This document shows positions 1 to 9,215 of a DNA stretch of 29,666 bases, piece by piece. The stretch covers positions 1 to 29,666 of the forward strand of contig JALQPE010002798.1 of NCBI GenBank assembly GCA_030407315.1, written 5' to 3'. The translations under genes and the position numbers were made by a program. Position 1 is the first letter of the stretch, and every line of letters starts with the position of its first letter. The notes below the pieces were generated by a model. It was not told where the DNA came from. It worked only from the letters and a program-made list of their open reading frames with translations, and ran no database searches. The stretch is from Asparagopsis taxiformis (Eukaryota > Rhodophyta > Florideophyceae > Bonnemaisoniales > Bonnemaisoniaceae).

Positions 1-172
1 AATGGAGTGTCGTAAGAGCCCCGGAGAAGTTGCTACCCGACTAATTCGGTGACGCGACTACAATGAGATGAGAGAGGTTCGGAGCGCTCAGAGCACTCCT
101 TCATAGAGAAATCGAGAGTCAAAGTTTTCTCACGGAATTAGGCCTTCGAGGCCTATTCGCAGTGATTCAACA
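1..172 (-). repeat. Partial 3' LTR of the minus-strand copia element
   Basis: The reverse complement begins TGTTGAATCACTGCGAATAG at 172, as in the LTRs at 12033 and 18054. The window edge cuts it after about 172 of the expected 475 bp. Around positions 54-80 it differs from the plus-element LTRs by several substitutions and short indels, although the adjoining pol sequence looks essentially identical. Confidence 0.93.
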
Positions 173-187
173 CTCCCCCTCTTTGGC

Positions 188-3100
188 TTACTCGATTGAT
201 GACAGTGCTGACACACCCATAAGTTCTCGGAGCTTCATGAACTGAACGCGTTGCAGAGGCTTAGTCAGCAGGTCGGCTATCATTTCAGATGTTGGGCAGT
301 AGTCAATTGCAAACATCTCCTTCAGTAGACAATCTCGGACGAAATGATATTGGATGTCGATATGTTTGGTTCGAGTTCCCGATGCGTCATTCTTGGCCAT
401 CTTGATTGAGCCTTGGTTATCGACATTGATGAGAATCGGATCTGCGGAGCTGTTCCCGCTGCCGAAACCAACTATATTGCTGAGCCAAATAGCCTCCTTT
501 ACAGCAGCACTCAGGGCCATGTATTCAGCCTCGGAGGAAGACTGAGCTACACAGCTTTGCTTGCGAGACTTCCAGCTCACAGCTGCGCCAGCCATCATGA
601 AGACGTAGCCGCTGGTAGATTTCCGATTTATTGTGCAGCCTCCCCAATCTGAGTCGCTAAATCCTACCGGTGATAGATCCTCTGAGGCCTTGTAAAGTAC
701 CCCAAAACCTTTAGTACCTGAAACATATCGTAGAACGCGCTTCACAGCTACCCAGAGAGATTTGGTTGGAGTCTCGACGAACTGAGCAAGTCTTCCGACT
801 GCAAACGCGATGTCAGGACGAGTTCCCACAGCTAGATACATTAGGCTTCCAATGGCTTTGCGGTAGAGTGTGGAGTCAATTGCCTCTGTTTCGGTATCCC
901 CAATCGAGATCTGAGCTTGCATTGGAGTTGTAACAGGGCTGGAGTTTTCCATTCCGAATCGTTCCAATACCTTTTCGGCGTATCGGGTTTGATTCAAGTG
1001 CAACAGCCCTCTGGAAGGGTCTCGTACAATTTCTAGTCCAAGGCACACTCGAGCTCTGCCACAGTCTTTCATCTCGAAGCGTTTGCAGAACTCTTCCTTT
1101 AGTTCGTCCAATAAGTCTCTGCTGCTAGAGGCCAGCAACAAATCATCCACGTAAAGTGCAATGATCATCATAGAATCCTTACTGTTCCTAACATAGAAGC
1201 ATGGATCGTACGGGGAGCTCTGGAATGTGAGTTCAGATATGAGAAACTCGTCAATTTTAGCGTGCCACTGCCTTGGAGCCTGTTTGAGACCGTAAAGTGC
1301 TTTCTGAAGTTTACAGACATGGTTGGGATACGCTGGACTCACAAACCCCTCAGGCTGCTCCATGTATATTTCTTGTTCGAGGTCACCATAGAGAAAGGCT
1401 GTCTTCACATCCATCTGATCGCAGAAAAGATCGTGATGAACAGTCAGAGCGAAGAACATGCGTAGAGTGCAGAACTTGACAACAGGTGCGTATGTTTCGG
1501 CATAGTCAATGCCATATTTCTGCTCGAATCCTCGCGTTACGAGCCGAGCTTTATGCTTTATTGAGTGCTCTCCGTTGTCGTTGATGATATCTTTGCGTTT
1601 GAAGACCCATTTTGAAGAAAGAAGGTTGACAGCTTCACTGCGGGGGACCAGAATCCAAGTGCGATTTGCATGGAGAGAATCCATTTCGGATTGGATTGCT
1701 TCGATCCATAGACCTTTCTCCTCCCCCTTGGTCACCTCAGTGAAGGTGAGGAGGTGTTCTGGAGTGGAATCAGCCGCAGCAGAAACGATGGCAGTGGTTT
1801 TCCACCATTCACCCGGAGGTTTTCGAGCACGGGAAGATTTTCGAGGAGCATTCATAATGGAAACGTCAGGTCCTGAAGCAGATGTGGGTGGAGGAGATTG
1901 TGGCTGTGATGTGATATGTTCAGTAGAGGGACTTGAGGGTGGAGAGGGAGGAGAGTTCTTTTGTGTACGAGAACCTGGAGAGTTCTCAGATGTGTGGTTC
2001 TCAAAAGTCTCATAAGAGAAAGTGTCAAATTCTGTGTAGTCAGACTCCTTAGTCACCGTTTTCGATTTCGTCTCGTCGAAGATCACATCTCGAGACACTA
2101 CTATTTTCTCATTTGTAAAGTCCCATAACTTGTATGCTTTCTGTGCTTCTGCGTACCCAAGCATTATCGCTTTGACTGAACGGTAGTCTAGCGTCTGTAG
2201 ATGTTTATCTGGAATTTTATACCAGCAATTACTGCCGAACGTGCGCAAGTGCGCGATGTTTGGTTTTCGGCCGTGCCAGATTTCAAAAGGAGTCGTTCCA
2301 GATGGAAGAGAACGACTAGTAATTCGATTACGAATGTAGGCAGCACAAGAGAGTGCCTCTGCCCAGAACTCCAATGGAGTAGAGTTGTGATGAAGCATGG
2401 TTCGAATGTGATCCTTCAGAGTTCGATTCATACGTTCTGCTACGCCGTTCTGTTGTGGAGTGTATGCACAAGTCGTCTGCCGTTTGATGCCTTTCATTTC
2501 AAGGAAAGAGCAGAACTCATTGGAGAAATATTCTCCCCCTCCGTCGGAGCGTAATTGACGAAGTACTCGCCCTGTTTGTGTTCAGCCAAACACAGAAATC
2601 GCTGGAATGCATCGAAGCAATCAGACTTCCGATGCAACGGATAGACAGTGAGCCAACGAGACTTGTCGTCAATGAAAGTAACGAAATATCGAGCTCCCCC
2701 TTTTGAGCGTGGTTCTATAGGCCCTGCTAGGTCTGTGTGAACTAAATCAAGTATCTCAAAGGCTCTCGTCAGAGAAGATTTCGGGATCGCTACACGAGGC
2801 ATTTTACCGGTAACGCACCCTTCACACAGATGGGTTTTCGGGGATGAGTCGTTTTTGATTCTGAGTCCATTCACCGCGGAGATTTGTGCCATTCGAGATA
2901 TTCCATTTTTGTCGAAGTGGCCTAATCGTTCATGCCATAGTTGCAGAGAAGCAACACAAGCAGATTCTATTCCAATATCCCTTTCTTTAATAGGAACATT
3001 GAGATCGATAGCATAGAGTCCGTTACGTTTGTGTCCGGTGGCTATCGCGCCTCCGTCTTTAGTTAAGATGACTCCATTGTTCGTAAACTGTACCGATATT

Positions 3101-3623
3101 CCACGAGCAGTGAGAGTACTCACTGATATGAGGGAAAAAATAAATGACGGAACATGAAGGACATCTTTAAGTAGGTAAACTCTTTCTTTCCCGTTTACTA
3201 GGATTGAAAGTTTAACATCGCCACATCCCACAGCTAGTGCAGTTGATTTGTCTCCTAGAGTCACACTGAAAGGTTTTAATTTCTTGTAGGAAACAAACAT
3301 TGTTCGATCGAACGTCATATGAGAAGTAGCTGCGGAGTCGATGTACCAGGTAGATGCGATGTGTATCTCCTTGAGCGACTCAGAATACGATGAGAGTAGA
3401 CAAACATACTCTTTTCCTTCATCATCTTTGTTCTGTTCAGTGTCCATCGCTACGGCAGCCATAGAGGTTGAGTTCGACTCTCGTTGAGATATGTGAGCAG
3501 AAGTGCGAGGTTTGTTCGAGCGGGAGCGGGGAGGTCGGCCATACTTCTGCCAACAATACGGCTCTGTATGGTTCGTACGCCCACAGTGGGTACATTTCTT
3601 CCTGTTGATGTTTCCAGAAGGCT
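188..3623 (-). pseudogene. Copia pol remnant: late gag, protease, integrase, RT and RNase H, with a frameshift
   Basis: This is a broken copy of the gag-pol gene at 13962-18038. The 5' part (about 3623-2494) holds the CX2CX4HX4C zinc knuckle, the DSAATSHM protease site, the H-H-C-C zinc region and the first catalytic Asp of integrase. At 2581-2582 one base of a three-base run is missing compared with the intact copy. This throws the frame off inside the integrase core, before the second catalytic Asp. The remainder (2497-188) reads openly through the integrase Glu, reverse transcriptase (YVDD) and RNase H to the same C-terminus as the intact copy. No full polyprotein can be made from it. Apart from the two lesions, the protein sequence looks identical to the intact copy, so the damage is recent. 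Confidence 0.92.
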
Positions 3624-3670
3624 ATAATGCTATACCGATCAGGACAAGGTTCGTCTGTGTTTTCGGAAGT

Positions 3671-3781
3671 GGACGCGGACGTCCAGTCTCTCTAGTACGG
3701 GTCCTAGTCGGCCCGAGATTTACTAGAACAAATGAACGTCCGCGTCCAAAAAAAATAAAAATTTTTTGGATGCGGACGTCC
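3671..3781. repeat. Foldback cluster, MITE-like inverted repeats
   Basis: GGACGCGGACGTCC at 3671 is inverted at 3734-3747 (GAACGTCCGCGTCC), giving a 77-bp foldback. Both arms continue imperfectly into CTAGTA. The 3734-3757 arm also pairs with 3758-3781 (ending GGATGCGGACGTCC) across an A-run/T-run centre, forming a long hairpin. It encodes nothing evident and may be a degenerate miniature transposon. Confidence 0.7.
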
Positions 3782-3865
3782 ACTTTCTCTAGTACATATG
3801 GCGGAATACTAGGACCCGACATCCACTTTCTCTAGTACATATGGCGGAATACTAGGACCCGACAT
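3780..3865. repeat. 43-bp perfect tandem duplication
   Basis: Two units, 3780-3822 and 3823-3865, are identical and read CCACTTTCTCTAGTACATAT followed by GGCGGAATACTAGGACCCGA and CAT. The unit shares its CTCTAGTAC and TAGGACCC words with the adjacent foldback. Confidence 0.9.
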
Positions 3866-3992
3866 CCAGTATACAATATATCAGCGAAAACCGGGAGGGA
3901 AGAAATTACAGCGGATGGTAAATTCAGGGCCCATATCGGACCGTATTTTATTCTCTCATTTACGAAACTGCTCGTATACAATACGTCTCTCT

Positions 3993-4085
3993 AGAATAGG
4001 GAATACATATCTGGTCAGAATAGGAAATAAATACCCGGTTAGAATAGGAAATACGTATCTAGCCAGAATACAAAATACCTGTCAG
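3993..4085. repeat. 24-bp tandem repeat, about four units
   Basis: Units starting AGAATAGG(G/A)AATA begin at 3993, 4017 and 4041. A decayed fourth unit (AGAATACAAAATACCTG) begins near 4065. No coding signal is visible. Confidence 0.75.
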
Positions 4086-4439
4086 CATATCGTCGATCAC
4101 CCATCTCCCTCAATATCGCGTTCTCCCTACCATCCGAACGCCATGCACCACCATCCGCACATACTTCAAGAACCCTCACGACCTAGATTACAAAAATCCG
4201 CTCCTTCCCAATTCCATCCCCGCTTTCCTCGACACCACCCCAGCCCATTAAATCATCAAGACATCAAACATGAACATGGTCAGCAAAATCTTACACCACT
4301 TGAAACCACTCTCACTTCTATCGTATGCCCGAAAATATACACATACCAGAAACACCTCACAGCTTCATTCCCCATCTTCCTACATCCCTTCTTCACTCTC
4401 CTTCAGTCCTGCCGTTCCTGCTTCACCACTCCTGCATCA

Positions 4440-5480
4440 CATACAAAACATCAACCCCAACAGTCAGATTCAAAAGCAACGCTTACCACGACAGATATCC
4501 TAGAAACTCCCTTACTTACCTCTCCGAGAGGATGAGTGAATCATCCATCCTACAGAAAATACAAACCATGATCCAAAAACCTTGCATTGAATAATCAAAG
4601 TCAGCAGTCCATATCTTCGCAAAACAAGTCTTGGTGCTCAGTGAAACTTACCTTCTGTCATCAACATTCCTGCACCATCTACACAACATCGGAATCAACC
4701 ACAACAGTCAGACCCAAAACCAACCTTCCCTCGCTGCTTACTTTCAAAACTCGCACACTTACCTTCGCTCCACACAATACACACCATGACTCAATAGGCT
4801 TCCAATGAAAAATATCGCATCAACGGAAATAGTCAGACTCAAAACCAACCTTCCCTCGCTGCTTACTTTCAAAACTCGCACACTTACCTTACCTGTTCCA
4901 TCCTGCACACAATAAAAACCATAAATCACGTAATCGTGTAGCCAAGAAAAGTAGTCAGCATTCCGCATCTTCGCACAACCGGTCTGGGCGCCCAATGTGA
5001 CTTACCTTCCGTCATCACTATTCCTCCATCACCTACGCAACATCGGAATCAATCGCAACAGTCAGATTGAAAACCAACGTTTCCCTCGCTACATACCCTG
5101 AGAACTCGCAAATGTACCTCTCATCCATCCTACACACAATACAAACCATGATCCAAAAACCTTGCAATGAATAATAATCATAGTCAGCAGTCCATATCTT
5201 CGCAAAGCACATCTTGGCACTCAATGAAACTTACCTTCCGTCATCAACATTCCTGCATCATCTACACAACATCGGAATCAACCACAACAGTCAGACTCAA
5301 AACCAACCTTCCCTCGCAGCATACTTTCAAAACTTCACGTACCTCTCTTCCATCCTCCGCTCAATACACACCATGAGTCAACAGGCCTCTAATGAAAAAT
5401 ATCGCATCAACGGAAATAGTCAGACTCGAAACCCACGCTTCCCTCAATGCATACCCTCAAGATTCGCGCACGTACCTTCG
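4440..5480. repeat. Degenerate tandem array with units of about 125 and 230-245 bp
   Basis: The phrase A(C/T)AGTCAGA(C/T)TCAAAACCAA, with variants, recurs near 4459, 4704, 4828, 5058, 5287 and 5417. The longer units add AACATCGGAATCAACCACAA and a segment containing CTTACCTTC. A block of about 310 bp near 4541-4850 recurs near 5119-5430. On the minus strand many units carry a GTAAG or GTACG word resembling a splice donor. No convincing long reading frame spans the array, and I do not annotate a gene here. Confidence 0.7.
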
Positions 5481-6096
5481 TCCATCCTCTACACTAAACA
5501 AAGCAAAGGCGGTCAAAGAATCTCAGTCGGTGATGAGGGCGGAGTGGTGCCTGCGGCGTTGACCGGACAGCTTTCAGCGTCCGCTTAAGTCTTGCTGTGC
5601 ATACTCGAAATCATCGCCGGCAGTGAGATTGAGTATGGCCCAAGCCATTGTCTCTGATTCCCCGAACAATGAGATCCGGATCGAGAACAACGAATATAAA
5701 CATATAATCATATATATGAGAATCCATCTGCTTTCCTTACATGATCCGTGGCATATCCGCTGTAAAGCACATTCAGATTCCACGAAGTTCGGAAATAAAA
5801 AATTTTATTATTACAAATGAATTAATTGAAAATTCATGTCCCAGGGCAGTCGTTCGTCCTTCCATGCACACGTTGCCAGCACGCAATGTGATGTAACAGT
5901 TGGAAATGATTGAACTCTTGGTTAAATTCCACCGTTGGGATGTCAGCTGGAGTGAGCACAAAACTACTACCCACAAAACTACGAACACGTTACATTCCAA
6001 GTCTCGAAAGCACCACAAAAATAAAATTGGTCGCATCTGGACGGCACAGTCTCCCCTGTTCAGCTCGCAATCCTCCCTTTCGCGTCAAAACTCGAC
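5480..6096. other. Non-genic upstream region of the transposase-like gene
   Basis: I see no supported gene. The only notable composition is an AT-rich stretch around 5690-5830 (including AAATTTTATTATTAC). The promoter of the gene starting at 6097 presumably lies here, but no clear TATA or other element can be defended. Confidence 0.5.
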
Positions 6097-9000
6097 ATGG
6101 AATGCAAGTATGAAGGGTGCTTCTACTACTGCGTAGATGCTTATGCGCTCGCGCTGCATGAGCGAACGTGTCGCTACCGTTTCAACCCCTCTCCCCAACA
6201 TTTCAACAACGCTCGTGTCCCTGCCGTCACCCATGAGCCTGCTCGAAACGGCGACCATGATTCCCCGCAACCCAGCTCCCCAGACCCAGAATCTGGTCGT
6301 GCTTCCTCCAGCGACTCACCCTGTGACGCTCCACTGCCACCAACCTCAACCCCCTCCCGCGCAGACCTCCTCGTGCAATCCCTCGCCGCCAGTCTCACAA
6401 CCCTCGAGTACAAGGCCGGCGCTGGCCGCGTGAGCGAAGTCATCACCATCCTACAAGACCCCGCATTCTCCCTAGAAAAGTTCAACAGCGCCGTTCGCAC
6501 CGTAGAAGAATGTCGCCACGTTACCGCTTCCATGGTCGAAACACATTTCCGCACCGAAGGTTACAAGAGCCACATCATTCCAGACAAAACTGGTAAGTAC
6601 TCGGCACAGCTGTACCTCCGCGACCCAGTCGACATGCTCCGCAGGCAGTTAGCACTGGCTAACGACCAAAATACTCTCTTCCACCCCTCCCCACAGACCG
6701 CCCCAGACGGCACCGCAATATTTTCTCATCCCCTACACACAGAATTCGCGAAAACGCTGCACCAGGTTACTAGACAGCGCGTGCAGCTCTCGGAAGATCC
6801 ACAGGTCGTATGGGCAGAGGAAAATGATCCCACCGCTTCCTCCTTTGCCGGCCTCCTCCAAGTGTACTCCGACAAGAGCAGCACAAGCCTCAAGAGCTCC
6901 GCAATCGTCGCATACCCCATACACGTCACACTGCTCAACTTCTCCGCCCCCCTCCGTCGCCACTGCATCCGTACCGGCCTCACCATCGTCGGGTATCTTC
7001 CGTACATTGTTAACCCTTCGTCCAACGCCTTGTTCGGTGATGAAATGCCGACAACCTCTAGTTCTGCTAGTCGCGCTCGCAAAATTGATATTCTTCATAA
7101 AGCACTCGAAAAAGTGTTTTCGTCCCTATCCACCGCGTTCTCTTCCGGGTTCCCCTGCACAGACTCCACTGCAACTGCCCGCCAATGCTTTCCCATCCTA
7201 GCCAATTATTGCTGCGACTTTCCAGAGGCCAAAGAGCTGTCATGCACTCGCAACAGCACTACCACCACACATCCCTGCCACCGCTGCTACATCCCCGCCA
7301 CTCAACTTGAATCTAGCGCGCCACACCAGCCCCGCTCCCTCGATGATACACGCTCTGCACGCCAAGAGAGCGCTCAGGAGCATACAACTGCTCCGCTCGA
7401 AGCTCTCTCCCTCCTCGAACAACACTCTGTCCTCGAATCGACCGCTCTTTTACCCACCAACAGTCCGCTAGACCCCTACAACATTTTCTCCTTCGAGCCT
7501 CTGCACAATCTCCACCTCGGCATCTCAAAGCTCATCAAACAGTGCATTGTCCACCGCCTCAGCTCCCCAGACCTCACCACCACCACTGCCTCCCATTCCG
7601 GGACACCTCGCACCTTCAAGAAGGTGAAAAAATCCATCCTCGCCGGCTCAAACAGCATTCTGTCCGCTATCGAACGCGACTACTACATCACCGGTCTTCA
7701 TGTCGACTTCTCCAAGGGTGAGAAGGGCACCAATTTGAACGGCCTCTTCACGGAGGACGGCATACGCGGCATGCTCGCAGCCAAAGACTATCACCATGTC
7801 GACATGGTGTTCCCTTTCATCGCAGCATTCATTGACACATGCTGTGACGAAGTAGATACAGCCCCCCTCACTTCCATCTGCACGCAATACTCTGACCTCG
7901 TCGCATGGGTCATGAAACGCGGTCGCATCAAGCACTGGACTGCCGCCGAACTAGAAAGCCTCCAAAACTCCATTTCCTATTTCAAACAATCAATGCTCTC
8001 CACCCTCGGCCCATTCCACACCACAGGTCTCAAAACTTTCAAGTTCCATCTTCTAGACCATCTTCCCGGTGACTTGCAGAGCTATGGCGCCCTGGAACAC
8101 ATTGATGCAGGCCCCTACGAACACTCGCATCTTCTGTTCAAACAGAGTTATAGGAAAACCTCTCGAAGGCGCTCCACAGCCATGGAAGAGACTATTCGCC
8201 ACATGGAATTCTCCTTGGCCACTCCAACTGGTCATACCCCATCCAACACATTGGGAAACGCACGCATGATATCGCCCACAGACGGTGCAGTACTCGTTCG
8301 CGACGGATTCACCGTTGCACTGCACGACTTTGCCTCCCTGCTGCCCGATGCAACCCTCCTCGTTGCAGATATCGACGGACAGCCCGATCCTGCCACTCTT
8401 TTGCCTCTGCACAACTCCTCGTTCCCGTCTGGCACCATAACGCTATTCCAGCAACTCGGTGACACAGGTGCACAAGCGTTCCTCACCCTCGCTAGACTGC
8501 GCGCCACGGCAGAAGGCCCTCCAATACATGACATGGACATTTCCGTCACCGTGGTAAAGTCCGCCTACGTCATGGGAGGGTACGTCCCAGATGCCGACGA
8601 CTTTGACCCGCACAGTGGCATGCTTCGCCCCACAAACGTGTCGAGGCACAAGCAGCAGCGCGTCTTTGCAACTTCATCATTCGGCCCCGCAAAGAGATCG
8701 CAGTACTCCTTTGTCGTCATCTCCGGAACTGCCGATGACTACAGAACCATATGGGTAGGGCGCGTCCTGGCACTGGTACGCCTGCAGTCTCCAAACCTGT
8801 TTCAACCTGTAGAACTCGCTTTCGTTCAGTATATGACCTGCTTTGCCCCAAAAACCGCTGTGGAAAAATCACTTGGGTGCATTTGTTTAAAGTGGTCCAC
8901 ATGGGACCCGGACAACGGATCCGTTGACAGCAATGACACTGAATCCCACAGTGCAGGTGGTCCTTGGTTTGACCTCATTCCTGCATCTACTATATCTGGC

Positions 9001-9138
9001 ACCGTGCACATCGTACGAAGTAACTTTCCAGTCAAGCCATTTACGAAACAAATGCACTGGTCGGACCACCGTTTCTATCTCAACCGCTTCTACACCAACA
9101 CTGATTACCAGTTCACAGATGATAATGGAGAAGAATAA
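6097..9138 (+). CDS. Plavaka/CMC-like transposase-derived protein, 1013 aa, uninterrupted
   Basis: Probably a DDE transposase of the Plavaka (CMC-related) type or a domesticated derivative, acting on DNA in the nucleus. The N-terminus has a C2HC finger-like pattern (C3, C8, H21, C25), followed by a Ser/Pro-rich linker. Residues about 255-310 read VYSDKSSTSL, then an A-Y-P block and IVGYLP, matching the Plavaka core with its first catalytic Asp (D259). A Cys pair follows (HPCHRC, C394/C397), then FSFEPLHNLHLG near 463-475 and YEHSHLLFKQSYRKTSRR near 674, the usual place of the family's acidic/basic YR motif. The C-terminal third is an unassigned domain. The start ATG follows CTCGAC, and the frame has no intron or stop. 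AATAAA overlaps the stop codon (TAA) and could serve polyadenylation. Family assignment rests on recalled motifs. Assignment to KDZ or another CMC branch is possible. Confidence 0.62.
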   Translation: MECKYEGCFYYCVDAYALALHERTCRYRFNPSPQHFNNARVPAVTHEPARNGDHDSPQPSSPDPESGRASSSDSPCDAPLPPTSTPSRADLLVQSLAASLTTLEYKAGAGRVSEVITILQDPAFSLEKFNSAVRTVEECRHVTASMVETHFRTEGYKSHIIPDKTGKYSAQLYLRDPVDMLRRQLALANDQNTLFHPSPQTAPDGTAIFSHPLHTEFAKTLHQVTRQRVQLSEDPQVVWAEENDPTASSFAGLLQVYSDKSSTSLKSSAIVAYPIHVTLLNFSAPLRRHCIRTGLTIVGYLPYIVNPSSNALFGDEMPTTSSSASRARKIDILHKALEKVFSSLSTAFSSGFPCTDSTATARQCFPILANYCCDFPEAKELSCTRNSTTTTHPCHRCYIPATQLESSAPHQPRSLDDTRSARQESAQEHTTAPLEALSLLEQHSVLESTALLPTNSPLDPYNIFSFEPLHNLHLGISKLIKQCIVHRLSSPDLTTTTASHSGTPRTFKKVKKSILAGSNSILSAIERDYYITGLHVDFSKGEKGTNLNGLFTEDGIRGMLAAKDYHHVDMVFPFIAAFIDTCCDEVDTAPLTSICTQYSDLVAWVMKRGRIKHWTAAELESLQNSISYFKQSMLSTLGPFHTTGLKTFKFHLLDHLPGDLQSYGALEHIDAGPYEHSHLLFKQSYRKTSRRRSTAMEETIRHMEFSLATPTGHTPSNTLGNARMISPTDGAVLVRDGFTVALHDFASLLPDATLLVADIDGQPDPATLLPLHNSSFPSGTITLFQQLGDTGAQAFLTLARLRATAEGPPIHDMDISVTVVKSAYVMGGYVPDADDFDPHSGMLRPTNVSRHKQQRVFATSSFGPAKRSQYSFVVISGTADDYRTIWVGRVLALVRLQSPNLFQPVELAFVQYMTCFAPKTAVEKSLGCICLKWSTWDPDNGSVDSNDTESHSAGGPWFDLIPASTISGTVHIVRSNFPVKPFTKQMHWSDHRFYLNRFYTNTDYQFTDDNGEE

Positions 9139-9215
9139 ATCTAAATCGCAGCACTCTATTGATAATGTACTACATGATAAGCCTTCTAGTCAACGTCACA
9201 TTTACTGCACTAATT

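Larger units (their letters stand above)
1..3651 (-). mobile_element. Defective Ty1/copia LTR retrotransposon, 5'-truncated and internally deleted
   Basis: Same family as the complete element at 12033-18528. Read on the minus strand, it contains part of the 3' LTR (1-172), the polypurine tract (173-184) and most of pol. It then crosses a 1400-bp deletion that joins the untranslated leader to late gag at 3617-3623, and its homology stops at about 3651 inside the leader. The 5' LTR, primer site, accessory zinc-finger ORF and most of gag are missing. It could move only if proteins were supplied by another copy, and probably not at all because its 5' LTR is absent. Confidence 0.93.

Noticed and set aside
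3915..4535. 206-codon plus-strand frame
   Set aside because: It runs through the 24-bp repeats and Pro/His/Ser-rich low-complexity sequence without any domain. It is better explained as repeat sequence.
5773..6036. Minus-strand 87-codon frame with hydrophobic stretches
   Set aside because: No start context, homology or neighbour support. It looks like a chance frame in AT-rich spacer.
6592..6600. GTAAGT inside the transposase-like gene as a splice donor
   Set aside because: The frame reads straight through with plausible protein on both sides, and no matching acceptor improves the gene.
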